Counted from the first letter of the stretch, positions 1 to 7,838 are shown. The stretch: 11,654 bases of DNA from Planctomycetota bacterium (GCA_021852245.1 JAJZNY010000018.1:1-11654); one strand, 5' to 3'. Program-made: numbers and translations. The notes: generated by a model from the letters alone, not told the origin.

Positions 1-764
1 GCTAATTCCAAAATTGAGACTTCTTCAGTTCCACCAATGTTATAGACTTCGCCAGCGGCTTCCGGATGCGCCAAAAGGCCCATCACAGCACGCACACAAT
101 CCTTGACATGCGTAAACGTCCGAGATTGACTTCCATCGCCGTAAACGGTCATGGGCTCATTACGGATGGCCTGATCGACCAATCTGGGCATAACCATCCC
201 ATATGCGGGCGACTGCCGTGGCCCGACCGTATTGAAAAATCGTGCGATCGTCACGGGAAATGCTCCCTGGTTGTGGAATGCCAACGCCATGAACTCATCC
301 AGAGCCTTTGAGCAGGCATAGGACCAACGGCTGACGGAGGTCGCACCAATGACACTGTAATCCGTTTCTCGCAGCGGGGCGTGCGTCTGGAGGCCGTAGA
401 CCTCGCTCGTGCTCGCCAGAAACAGGGGCTTTTCAAATTCGCGGCATGCCTGAAGAACCTTTTCCGTTCCGACCACATTCGTCAAAATACTTTGGAGTGG
501 ATTATCCAAGATGTATTTCACCCCGACCGCAGCAGCAAGATGAATCACATGATGAACCGTGCCGACGAGACGAGCAAGTATTTTATCATCCGCAATACTC
601 CCCGGAATAAAACGCAGTTCACGGTTGGCGAAAAGATGGGAGAGGTTGGCCCGTGATCCGGTGGTTTCATCGTCGAGAACGTATACCGCGTGCCCACTCT
701 CCAGCAGAGCCTCGCACAGGTGTGACCCGATAAAACCTGCTCCACCCGTAATGAGATATCGCAT
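1..764 (-). CDS. NAD-dependent sugar-nucleotide epimerase/dehydratase (extended SDR), C-terminus cut by window edge
   Basis: Extended short-chain dehydrogenase acting on an NDP-sugar for surface polysaccharide or nucleotide-sugar supply; probably cytosolic. 254 codons are visible, open to the window edge without a stop, so about 60 residues are missing compared with the usual 310-320. Seen: Rossmann NAD-binding motif TGGAGFIG at residues 6-13, an acidic residue after beta-2 (VLDDETTG), HLAAAVGVKY around residue 80, STSEVYG at 118-124, catalytic YACSK with Y149 and K153, then FFNTVGPRQ at 176-184 and VYGDGSQSRTF. The start ATG has GAGG about 6 bases upstream. It lies 45 bases after gltX on the same strand, so it is probably the last known gene of that run. 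The motif set recalls UDP-glucuronate decarboxylase and GDP-mannose dehydratase-like members. The exact substrate cannot be read from the sequence. Confidence 0.9.
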   Translation of the reverse strand, partial: MRYLITGGAGFIGSHLCEALLESGHAVYVLDDETTGSRANLSHLFANRELRFIPGSIADDKILARLVGTVHHVIHLAAAVGVKYILDNPLQSILTNVVGTEKVLQACREFEKPLFLASTSEVYGLQTHAPLRETDYSVIGATSVSRWSYACSKALDEFMALAFHNQGAFPVTIARFFNTVGPRQSPAYGMVMPRLVDQAIRNEPMTVYGDGSQSRTFTHVKDCVRAVMGLLAHPEAAGEVYNIGGTEEVSILEL

Positions 765-809
765 AAAAACCTCGAAACACCATGCGCACCGCTTTATCGG
801 CCCAGCTGA

Positions 810-2414
810 CTACTCCGCTTGAACCAACCTCTCCAAGTCTCCCAGCCGCTTGAGGGTTACGTCTCTACCAAGCAGAATCAGGGTATCAAGCAACGGGGGA
901 GACACAGCCCCCCCACTGACGGCCACGCGGAGAATTTGCGACGCCGCCCCGCGTTTTTCTGTCAAGGTAATGATGGTTTCCAGCGGTGCGTTTAACTTCT
1001 CAGGATTCCACGGAGACGGGATAGCGCTGAGTATCCGGGTGATCTCTCGAAGATAATTCCGATCGGCCTCTGTGCCGACAAATTTTCTTACAGCTTTTAA
1101 GTCGTATTCGGGTGGACCGAAGAAGAACCGGCTGTTTTCCGCCATCTCGGCCAGCGTTCCCATACGCTCCCGATACATACCAAGCAGATTCCGCAGCATC
1201 GGCTCCGGGGCGGCTTTAATCGGATAATCGGTGACGGCGTTAAAGCTCGCCATGGCGCGGAGCAAGGTCTCATCATCGGAATGACGGATATATTCGCCGT
1301 TCATCCAAAGCAATTTTTTGCGGTCGAAGCGACCGTTGGTCTTTCCGATTCCTTCAAGCGAAAAGAGTGCCTTGAGCTCGTCACGGGAGAGTATCTCGCG
1401 GTTTTCGCCCGGTGCCCATCCGATCAGCGCAATGAAGTTCAGCAGTGCATCGGCGAGATAACCACTTCGTCGGAAATCCTGTACGTCAATTTCCGGCAAC
1501 TGCAGTTTCAGTGCGGCAGCGAGGGCCTGAGTGATGGCGGGATCATCCTGCTTTTGATGCAGGAAAGCTGCAAGCGCTTCCGGGTTCAGGCCCGCCCGCG
1601 TCGCCAGCGACTCGATCGTGCAGGTGGGGTCCTGCTTGAGCATCATCTGCGCCGCATGCCGTGCCGCTTTACTCTTATCGCGTTTGGACATTTTGGTGTT
1701 ATCCATATTAAACACCAGCGGCATATGTGCATGGACGGGCGCCTGCCAACCAAGCGCACGATATAGACCGAGATGCTTGGGAGTGTTCATTAAATGCTCC
1801 TGAGCTCGGAGCACGTGGGAAATGCCCATCAGGTGATCGTCCACCACCACCGCGAAATGATACGTCGGAAATCCGTCTGATTTCCTGATGACGATATCAT
1901 CGTGCTCTTCCCCCCCTACGGCGATATGGCCGAGAATCAGATCGTCGAATTCCACCGCCTCGTGAGGCATTTCAAATCGAAGCACCGACGGACCCTGCCC
2001 CGATGTTGCGCGGCCGGGCATATTACGGCGATAGCGGAACGGTCGCTTTTCTTTTTCCGCTTTTGCCCGCATGGCCGCAAGCTGAGCTGGCGTTTCATAG
2101 GCCTCGTAGGCGACACCTGATTTCACCAGTTGGTCGAGATATTGGTTGTAGATGTCGAGCCGCATCGACTGGAAATATTCGTTTTTTTCTTTCCCCGGCA
2201 CCGGACCATGGTCCCAGTCCAGGCCAAGCCATTGGAGATCAGCCAGAATTCCCGCAGCCGACTCGGCCGTGGATCGAACTTGATCCGTATCTTCAATGCG
2301 CAGCACAAATTCACCGCCGTGCTTCCGTGCGAAAAGCCAGTTGAACAATGCCGTCCGGGCCCCACCTACATGCAAAAAACCGGTAGGTGAAGGTGCAAAG
2401 CGAGTACGAATCAT
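810..2414 (-). CDS. gltX: Glutamyl-tRNA synthetase
   Basis: Class I aminoacyl-tRNA synthetase that charges tRNA-Glu in the cytosol. 534 residues against the usual 470-500. Seen: N-terminal FAPSPTGFLHVGGARTALFN, holding the HIGH-type motif as HVGG at residues 15-18; RIEDTDQVRS at 39-48; a glutamyl-specific Rossmann core with HVLRAQEHLMNTPKH near 200-214; and the KMSKR loop at 241-245. No zinc-type Cys cluster is evident in the connective region. The typical alpha-helix-cage part (GYLADALLNFIALIGWAPG) resumes near residue 318, so about 60 residues sit between the KMSKR loop and the point where ordinary GluRS proteins continue. This extra segment is alpha-helical in character and Ala/Lys/Gln-rich. 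The start ATG has AAAAGGAAC a few bases upstream. It is 31 bases downstream of the decarboxylase gene and 45 bases before the epimerase, so co-transcription is likely. Identity is secure; the discriminating type is assumed. Confidence 0.97.
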   Translation of the reverse strand: MIRTRFAPSPTGFLHVGGARTALFNWLFARKHGGEFVLRIEDTDQVRSTAESAAGILADLQWLGLDWDHGPVPGKEKNEYFQSMRLDIYNQYLDQLVKSGVAYEAYETPAQLAAMRAKAEKEKRPFRYRRNMPGRATSGQGPSVLRFEMPHEAVEFDDLILGHIAVGGEEHDDIVIRKSDGFPTYHFAVVVDDHLMGISHVLRAQEHLMNTPKHLGLYRALGWQAPVHAHMPLVFNMDNTKMSKRDKSKAARHAAQMMLKQDPTCTIESLATRAGLNPEALAAFLHQKQDDPAITQALAAALKLQLPEIDVQDFRRSGYLADALLNFIALIGWAPGENREILSRDELKALFSLEGIGKTNGRFDRKKLLWMNGEYIRHSDDETLLRAMASFNAVTDYPIKAAPEPMLRNLLGMYRERMGTLAEMAENSRFFFGPPEYDLKAVRKFVGTEADRNYLREITRILSAIPSPWNPEKLNAPLETIITLTEKRGAASQILRVAVSGGAVSPPLLDTLILLGRDVTLKRLGDLERLVQAE

Positions 2415-2445
2415 TCAAGTTCCTTTTCTGCCACCAAACTTAGTA

Positions 2446-3966
2446 TCAAAAACCGTATTCTTTCCAGCGCCGGGTAACCTTCTCGACCATTGCCGGGTCC
2501 ATGGTGATTTCCGCCGGCCAATCACGCACCGTTCCTTCTGCCGACCATTTGCGCGTCGCATCGATGCCAAGTTTACTGCCCGCCCCGAGAGCCGGCGCCG
2601 CATGATCCAATATGTCCAGCGGTCCGTCGACAATAACGGTATCACGCCGAGGATCAACATTCGCCGCAACGTGAAAGAGTACATCATCCTGATTGTGCAC
2701 ATCCACGTCCTCATCCACGACGATGAGCATTTTCGTCCATGCCATCTGTCCCGCGCCCCACACCGCGTACATCACTTTGCGGGCATGGTAAGGATATTCT
2801 TTTCGGATCTTGATAAATGCGCAGTTATGAAACACGCCGAACATGGGTAGATCGTAGTCGATAATATCCGGCACGATCATTTTCAGCAGAGGCAGGAATA
2901 TCCGTTCCGTGGCTTTACCGAGATAATAATCTTCCTGCGGCGGCTTTCCGACGATGGTGGTCGGATAGATCGGGTTTCTGCGGTGGGTAATGGCGGTGAC
3001 ATTAAAAATCGGATACTGGTCGGCCAATGAATAGAATCCGGTGTGGTCACCAAACGGACCTTCGAGGACTGTCTTTTCCGGATCCACGTACCCTTCAATG
3101 ACGATTTCGCAATTTGCGGGCACCTGCAATGGGATGGTCCTGCAACTGACCAATTCCAACCCACGGCCCATCAGGAAGCCCGCGAATAAATGTTCATCGA
3201 TGCCAGGAGGCAAGGGTGCCGTTGCAGCATACGGGAGCACACTGGGCCCCCCCAATGTGATAGCCAGCGGACATGGTTTGCCGAGCTTCGCCCAAGCCCT
3301 GAAATGTCTCGCCCCGTCATGATGCATGTGCCAGTGCATGGCCGCAAGCTTCTCGCCAAACACCTGCACGCGATACATTCCGATGTTACGAACGCCGGTC
3401 TGCGGATGGACGGTAATGATCTGTCCGAACGTAATGTATTTTCCGCCATCGCCCGGCCAGCATTGTATGATGGGCAGGTCGTAGAGATTGGCGTTGTCCG
3501 TGTACACCTGCTCCTGACATAACCCCGCCCCACCGATCAATTTCGGACTGCAGGATCCCAATTTGATGAGATCCATTCCCTTTTTCAACTTGCCCATGAA
3601 CGAGGTCGGCAGTTCCGGTCGCACCAACTCTCCGATTTTCTCGGCGAGGGAATCGAGGTTGTCGCACCCCAAGGCGAGGCATATGCGGTCGAAGGAGCCA
3701 TAGGTGTTAATGACCAGTGGTAATGCACAGGTGCCAACCTTCTCGAATAGAAGTGCCTGATTGACCCCGCGTGTCCCGTATTTTGGTACTTCGCCGCCGA
3801 ATGGCGCCGTTCCAGAAGGATAAAAGCCGGCGGCGGTTGGCGATTTACTGATCCGGTCGGTGATTTCCGTCACTTCCAAGACAGGATCGACGGGTGCCGC
3901 TATCCGTCGTAAATCTCCTTTACGTTCAAGTTCACGGAGGAAATCTGATAATGTTTCAAACGGCAT
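2446..3966 (-). CDS. ubiD: UbiD-family prenylated-FMN decarboxylase
   Basis: Cytosolic decarboxylase of the UbiD family, whose members use prenylated FMN made by UbiX to decarboxylate polyprenyl-hydroxybenzoates, menaquinone precursors or other aromatic or unsaturated acids. 506 residues, near the family's full length. Seen: N-terminal FLRELERKGDLRRI; RNIGMYRVQVFGEK at 193-206; MHWHMHHDGARHF at 210-222; PYAATAPLPPGIDEHLFAGFL near 245-265; EGPFGDHTGFYS at 302-313; AITHRRNPIYPTTIVGKPPQEDYYLG near 325-350; and VVDEDVDVHN near 416. By comparison with fungal Fdc1 (from memory), R199, E302 and D307 fit the catalytic Arg-Glu-acid set, and N194, a His near 216 and E258 fit the metal and phosphate site. 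AGGA lies about 7 bases before the ATG. It is 69 bases downstream of the EIIA gene. No ubiX partner is in the window. Ubiquinone, menaquinone or aromatic-acid substrate cannot be decided here. Confidence 0.93.
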   Translation of the reverse strand: MPFETLSDFLRELERKGDLRRIAAPVDPVLEVTEITDRISKSPTAAGFYPSGTAPFGGEVPKYGTRGVNQALLFEKVGTCALPLVINTYGSFDRICLALGCDNLDSLAEKIGELVRPELPTSFMGKLKKGMDLIKLGSCSPKLIGGAGLCQEQVYTDNANLYDLPIIQCWPGDGGKYITFGQIITVHPQTGVRNIGMYRVQVFGEKLAAMHWHMHHDGARHFRAWAKLGKPCPLAITLGGPSVLPYAATAPLPPGIDEHLFAGFLMGRGLELVSCRTIPLQVPANCEIVIEGYVDPEKTVLEGPFGDHTGFYSLADQYPIFNVTAITHRRNPIYPTTIVGKPPQEDYYLGKATERIFLPLLKMIVPDIIDYDLPMFGVFHNCAFIKIRKEYPYHARKVMYAVWGAGQMAWTKMLIVVDEDVDVHNQDDVLFHVAANVDPRRDTVIVDGPLDILDHAAPALGAGSKLGIDATRKWSAEGTVRDWPAEITMDPAMVEKVTRRWKEYGF

Positions 3967-4035
3967 AGCCGATCCTGATCCTCGAGGTGCACCCAGACTT
4001 CTAAAGGAGATTCACGATGCAGCTGTGAATCTGTG

Positions 4036-4515
4036 TCATCCAACTTGCGGCGCATCCAGAAGTTTTTCCTGTTTGCAGATGGTATCATAAATTTCCTGTG
4101 CGCTGGATGCCGCTTTAAGCTTGTTGCGGAATGCGTCCATCGTCATTAAGCGGCTCACCTTGGCCAGAGCCTGAATATGCGCCCCGGTCTGCTCTGGCGG
4201 GCTTACCAAGAGTACAATCAAAAATACGGGCAATCCATCAATGGATTGAAATTCAATCGGCTCTGCCGGTTTACCGATTGCGATCGATAGATTCTTCACT
4301 CCCGGGCATTTGCTGTGGGGAATGGCAAGTCCGTGCCCTACGCCGGTGGTGCGAGTAGCTTCGCGCTCCAGAACGCTCGACAACACCAATTCAGGGTTTT
4401 TTATTCCCATGCTCGACGTAAGAACCCCAACGAGTTCTTCAATCGCGGCCTTTTTTTCTCTTGCCGCCAATGGGACGACAATCCGCTGCGGCGTGATAAA
4501 ATCGGCTATATTCAT
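4036..4515 (-). CDS. PTS system EIIA component, PtsN/fructose-type (orphan)
   Basis: 159-residue single-domain phosphotransferase protein of the mannitol/fructose/nitrogen EIIA family. It accepts phosphate from HPr or NPr on a histidine and either passes it to an EIIB or acts as a regulator. Seen: N-terminal IADFITPQRIVVPL, the helix AAIEELVGVL, the invariant region REATRTTGVGHGLAIPHSK with active-site H67 in AIPH (a second His, H61, sits in GVGHG as usual), and the C-terminal helix TMDAFRNKLKAASS. The length matches a stand-alone EIIA. The start ATG has AGGAAC 5 bases upstream. No EIIB, EIIC, HPr, EI, rpoN or hprK gene is visible, so a regulatory role like PtsN is more likely than sugar uptake. 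It is the first gene of the run leading into ubiD and gltX, with a weak candidate promoter upstream. Confidence 0.93.
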   Translation of the reverse strand: MNIADFITPQRIVVPLAAREKKAAIEELVGVLTSSMGIKNPELVLSSVLEREATRTTGVGHGLAIPHSKCPGVKNLSIAIGKPAEPIEFQSIDGLPVFLIVLLVSPPEQTGAHIQALAKVSRLMTMDAFRNKLKAASSAQEIYDTICKQEKLLDAPQVG

Positions 4516-4571
4516 TTATGTTCCTGTTTAGATGCTCTGGCGTCCAAAATATCAGTTCCCTCATGCATGCT

Positions 4572-4600
4572 ACTCTACGGAAGACCTGCTATATGTTCAA
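4572..4600 (-). promoter_or_regulatory. Candidate sigma70-type promoter before the EIIA-ubiD-gltX run
   Basis: Read on the minus strand, TTGAAC (4600-4595) and TAGAGT (4577-4572) are separated by exactly 17 bases, each matching 4 of 6 consensus positions. A transcript would start about 50 bases before the EIIA start codon. The placement suits the first gene of the run, but the boxes are weak and such matches arise by chance. The rest of the 4516-4753 gap shows no ORF, tRNA or clear terminator. Confidence 0.25.
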
Positions 4601-4753
4601 GCATGTGAGGTGGGGTACCCATCGGTGAGCATCGCACAAGTCTATCCGCAACCGTTGTCTACCAGCCAGCCTTCCGCCCTACGGCATCACGATGATTCCA
4701 GTTACCCCTGAGTCGACGCCTCGCCTTCAAAAGCAGATGCGTCTTGGCACCAG

Positions 4754-5338
4754 TCAGCGGACGCGATCTCGAAACGATGCGATATATGTTCTGCGGCGTG
4801 CCCGGAGCGAGAGCGCAATTTCTTTCGCTGCACCTCGAATGGCTCGAAAATCCCCACGAATGCGACATGGCCCTAAGGCATCCTTGAAATACCCGCTCGA
4901 GCCTGTAAGACGCAAATCTCCGTCGACTATCGCCGCGTGCATCACTCGGGCGCCGCGCGAATTAAATAATCGAACAAAACCCGCACCTTGGTACATGCCC
5001 ACCCCGCCGGGAGTGATGACGATGTACCGAATCGTCGCGTTGATGGCACTGGAGAGAATGGGGGTTACACCCGGTATTGGTCGCCAAAACACATTGATAA
5101 TGGCAATCTGCTTGACCGGTTCGCTCTTCTTCGGTGATCGCCGCGATGTCGTCTGAAGATAGAAACGGTAGGTATGATCTCGCGTAACGCGATAAAATCC
5201 CTCGCTGAACTGAGGCTCAAGCGCAACCCGTTCGCTTTTGACGGGGGTTAAGGTCAGTGGGCCGAAGGATTTACAACCGGCAGAAAAAAGCATGGCGGCG
5301 GCGGATAAAGCGAACATACACCGCCGACTCCATACCAA
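4754..5338 (-). CDS. Predicted exported lipoprotein of unknown function
   Basis: I do not recognise this family. The reading frame is open from 5389 and ends in TGA at 4754-4756. I chose the TTG at 5338 because it gives a clean lipoprotein signal: positive WSRRC, hydrophobic FALSAAAMLFS, then lipobox FSAGC with the lipidated Cys at residue 22 of 194. Alternatives are ATG 5380 (long, Arg-rich leader), ATG 5317 (GGAG 10 bases upstream, but no positive n-region before the lipobox) and GTG 5389. The mature part is probably beta-rich, with recognisable stretches IAIINVFWRPIPGVTP, NATIRYIVITPGGVGMYQGAGFVRL and GDLRLTGSSGYFKDALG, and a basic C-terminus (RARRRTYIASFRDRVR). It sits about 90 bases after rpmH in the same direction, where many bacteria have rnpA. 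It has no RnpA motifs. A membrane-anchored periplasmic or outer-membrane protein is the inference. Confidence 0.72.
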   Translation of the reverse strand: MVWSRRCMFALSAAAMLFSAGCKSFGPLTLTPVKSERVALEPQFSEGFYRVTRDHTYRFYLQTTSRRSPKKSEPVKQIAIINVFWRPIPGVTPILSSAINATIRYIVITPGGVGMYQGAGFVRLFNSRGARVMHAAIVDGDLRLTGSSGYFKDALGPCRIRGDFRAIRGAAKEIALSLRARRRTYIASFRDRVR

Positions 5339-5426
5339 TAATGATGGCGAAGGCCTTAACCTCAGTCTGCAACTCCACATCAGCAACACCGGAATCGGAT
5401 ATCACACCGATCTGCCATCAACAGTT

Positions 5427-5561
5427 TCAGACGGAATTGACCGACCGGCCGACGCGGCGCTTCCGATTCAACATCTGCCGCCCTTTTTTGGTCTTCATTC
5501 GGGCGCGAAAACCTATTTTACGAGCCCGCTTTTTGTTGCTTACTTTGTGCGGATAATGCAC
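5427..5561 (-). CDS. rpmH: 50S ribosomal protein bL34
   Basis: Small, very basic ribosomal protein of the large subunit, 44 residues, the usual bL34 length. With a GTG start at 5561-5559 the product begins MHYPHKVSNKKRARK, followed by the family signature GFRARMKTKKGRQMLNRKRR and a short tail GRSVNSV before TGA at 5427-5429. GGGAG lies 8 bases upstream of the GTG, a good ribosome binding site. No rnpA, dnaA or yidC gene is next to it within this window: the gene after it is a predicted lipoprotein and the one before it an exported beta-propeller protein. Because it is short and GTG-started it is easily missed. The L34 signature makes the call firm. Confidence 0.93.
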   Translation of the reverse strand: MHYPHKVSNKKRARKIGFRARMKTKKGRQMLNRKRRVGRSVNSV

Positions 5562-5577
5562 GCTGAATACTCCCGCG

Positions 5578-5607
5578 AATAAATGAAATAACTGCCTCGG
5601 CTGGCAG
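5578..5607 (-). terminator. Candidate intrinsic terminator after the beta-propeller gene
   Basis: On the minus strand, 5 bases past the stop codon of the propeller gene, CTGCC-AGCCGA-GGCAG forms a 5-bp GC-rich stem with a 6-base loop (5607-5592). It is followed by the T-rich run TTATTTCATTTATT. It would separate the S55/propeller unit from rpmH, whose ribosome binding site begins just after it. The stem is short and the T-run interrupted, so it may be only partial. Confidence 0.38.
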
Positions 5608-5611
5608 GCAA

Positions 5612-7786
5612 TCAGTGTATATGAACCAATATCGACCGGTACGACCGATTCCCCTGGGCATCGGTGACACGGACTACAATCCGATGCGCCCCCGCCGATA
5701 GCGCTCGGGTCTCCGCCGAGAACGCCTCCAGCGGAGAATCCATTATGCTAGTCGATCCTGCCGCTGGCTGCCAATGTCTGCCGGAATCGACATCTATGGC
5801 AACCTGCTGAACGCTAACCATATGGCTGTGGGCAATCCCCGTGATTTTTACCCTTCGCCCGGCGACAATGACAGCCTTTAGATTGGTTATGAACGGCGGC
5901 GTATTGACAACCGTAAACCAATTCGTCTTCCGCGCTGTGGCCAAGGCCATGGAAAGGGGATTCGATGGCGCATCGCTGGCAACAACCTTGATACGGTACT
6001 GACCGTCCGGAAGACCATTGGTGGAGAAGTTGTACGTAGTATCAGAAAGATGTCGTGCAATCCGTATCCATACGGGGATGCCTTTCTGCTGGTAATACAG
6101 CGAATAAGCCAGCGTATCTCCGTTGGCATCTTCGGCATTCCAGTTCACCGCCACTGAATGCTTTCCATTTCGAAGCGGTGATGATGTGATGGAGCTTACG
6201 TCCGGAGCGACATTGATCTGCTCATATCCAATTCGGACTTTTTGTACGACGGGGGACGGCCGCTTCGGTCCGCCCTTCAGCAGAAGGCGAAACTGAAGAT
6301 ATCGTGCCGCCGGACTCGAAATGGGTTGGTACGAATTAGCCGGGATGGGGGCGGACCAGCGACTCCAGAATTTAGCGAATTTGTCCACGGATTTCACATT
6401 TCCAGATCGCGTTTCTATCGCCACGGTATCACCGTGCGGGACAATCGCGGTAACGTGAGGCACGCCCCAAACAGCCGGGAGTTTGGCATCCAATACTCGG
6501 CTGGTATATGAGCCGGTCTGGTTCCATCCGGGCCCAAATTGATAAATCTGACCCAAATTGGCCGTTCCGAGCATCAAACCGCCATCGGCATCTTTGGCCA
6601 TGGCCAAAATATCGTGCTCTTTGAAGTGATGCAGCAATATCTGAGTCTGTGTTTCTGGGTTGTAAGAGATGAGTCGACCGTTGGGGCCGGTCCCCAGAAT
6701 CAGTGCGTCGTGTATATACACCATGGACAGGATCATGTCCGGTACCGCCAGAATCGGCATCACGCGACCATCCGGGGCGATGGCAAATACGGCATTCAGC
6801 TTCTTCGAAGCATTCGAACCGGGAAATGGCTGTGCCGAGGTGGGCGGGGACATAACCGGCAGGGGAAGATGTCCCATATGGCGACGTACAGCCTTTTTTC
6901 CCGCTTTTCCGCCTCCCGGCCCCATGGATGGAACGGAAGCCGGCATTCCATCCGGCGCAGCCTGCGTTTTGAAAAAGCCGCCGCTGTTTTTTGCGCGATT
7001 CGGCGATGCTGTCGCAGCGTAAATCGTGCCTCCCTTTCCTATCGCCAATGCGGATATTTCGGCGTGATCGGCCGACATCAACACAAAAGAGCGGCCGGAA
7101 GCGGCGTTGAGTTTAACCACCAATCCCGCGCCATCGGTTCCGGCGATCAGGTGGCGGCCGGTATGACTCATCACCAGTGCCATGATATTGTTCACGGGCA
7201 GGTGGGCGAGCAGGTGCGCCTTTCCATTGCGGTGAAGACTCCACACCTGGCCGTGCGGGCCGGTAGCGAGGTAAATCGCACCATTTTTAGCTGTCGCAAT
7301 GTCCCAGATGTAGCGTACTTTGGGATTGGAAAATAACACCCGCGGCTTATGCCCGCCTCCCTGAAGCGGAATATCAAGCAGAGCCGAATGCGATCCGCAC
7401 GCCGCCACCAGCAGATGATGAGCGCCGAGCATATGGAGTGCAAGAATCTGCCGTCGACCAGGCGGCGGTGCATAAAGAATAGATAGCTTGCCGTGATGAA
7501 GCTCGTAGACTTTTCCTTTGGGAGAATCGCCGAAATAAATCCGACCATCGTGAGCCACCACCACCGCATTGATAAGCCCGCGCAGAGGATGCGGCAATAG
7601 CGACGAAATTTCGCGGCTTAGTGATAAATCACCGTAATTGTTAACAAGGGTATGGTGAAAAGCTCCAGCCGAATAAGCACGTTCGGTATTGAAATTCCAC
7701 GTTTTAACCTCTACAGCCCGAGCCATGGTAGATGCGGAGGCAAGCACCACGGCTGCGGTGAGGAAAAGTCCGACATTCAATTTCAT
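5612..7786 (-). CDS. Exported beta-propeller protein with Ig-like C-terminal domains
   Basis: Secreted or periplasmic protein of 724 residues from ATG 7786. This start is chosen because it gives a classic signal peptide (MKLNVGLFLTAAVVLASAS, cut after ARA at about residue 24). GGAGGT precedes it, though only 4 bases away. ATG 7813 and GTG 7837 are in frame upstream, the latter 1 base past the end of the S55 gene. Roughly residues 60-415 hold repeated propeller blades with recurring patterns: GRIYFGDSPKGKVYEL, GAIYLATGPHGQVWSL, HLIAGTDGAGLVVKL, GTIYAATAS, ALILGTGPNGRLISY, LMLGTANLGQIYQF. A low-complexity Gly/Pro/Met segment (about 265-330) interrupts the blades. Then come the beta-rich FWSRWSAPIP...SPAARYLQFRLLL module, a fibronectin-III/Ig-like region (DANGDTLAYSLYYQ, about 525-625) and a second beta-sandwich to the end (VRVTDAQGNRSY). 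No catalytic motif was seen. A binding or sensing role beside the S55 protein is inference. Confidence 0.85.
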   Translation of the reverse strand: MKLNVGLFLTAAVVLASASTMARAVEVKTWNFNTERAYSAGAFHHTLVNNYGDLSLSREISSLLPHPLRGLINAVVVAHDGRIYFGDSPKGKVYELHHGKLSILYAPPPGRRQILALHMLGAHHLLVAACGSHSALLDIPLQGGGHKPRVLFSNPKVRYIWDIATAKNGAIYLATGPHGQVWSLHRNGKAHLLAHLPVNNIMALVMSHTGRHLIAGTDGAGLVVKLNAASGRSFVLMSADHAEISALAIGKGGTIYAATASPNRAKNSGGFFKTQAAPDGMPASVPSMGPGGGKAGKKAVRRHMGHLPLPVMSPPTSAQPFPGSNASKKLNAVFAIAPDGRVMPILAVPDMILSMVYIHDALILGTGPNGRLISYNPETQTQILLHHFKEHDILAMAKDADGGLMLGTANLGQIYQFGPGWNQTGSYTSRVLDAKLPAVWGVPHVTAIVPHGDTVAIETRSGNVKSVDKFAKFWSRWSAPIPANSYQPISSPAARYLQFRLLLKGGPKRPSPVVQKVRIGYEQINVAPDVSSITSSPLRNGKHSVAVNWNAEDANGDTLAYSLYYQQKGIPVWIRIARHLSDTTYNFSTNGLPDGQYRIKVVASDAPSNPLSMALATARKTNWFTVVNTPPFITNLKAVIVAGRRVKITGIAHSHMVSVQQVAIDVDSGRHWQPAAGSTSIMDSPLEAFSAETRALSAGAHRIVVRVTDAQGNRSYRSILVHIH

Positions 7787-7838
7787 GCGACCTCCAGTAA
7801 AAACAGTCTTCATCAGTTGAGTTCTCTTATGGATCACG

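Noticed and set aside
1281..1766. 161-codon plus-strand ORF opposite gltX
   Set aside because: It lies entirely antisense to a certain tRNA synthetase gene and shows no domain.
2296..2850. 184-codon plus-strand ORF across the ubiD-gltX junction
   Set aside because: It is antisense to two well-supported genes; the Arg/His-rich composition is typical of a shadow.
4601..4753. Possible tRNA or small RNA in the gap before the EIIA gene
   Set aside because: No T-arm sequence of the GGTTCRA type, no acceptor stem and no strong hairpin could be found.
5257..5556. Basic plus-strand ORF beginning MGRRIYNRQKKAWRRR, at first sight ribosomal-like
   Set aside because: It is antisense to rpmH and the lipoprotein gene; the basic residues are a by-product. 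The real ribosomal gene is rpmH on the minus strand.
5551..5561. TTATCCGCA resembling a DnaA box near rpmH
   Set aside because: It lies within the rpmH coding sequence (codons for HYPH), deviates from TTATCCACA, and has no neighbouring boxes or AT-rich element.
6539..7336. 265-codon plus-strand ORF opposite the beta-propeller gene
   Set aside because: It is antisense to a clear protein with repeats and a signal peptide, and its translation is His/Arg-rich with no recognisable motif. It is a frame shadow.
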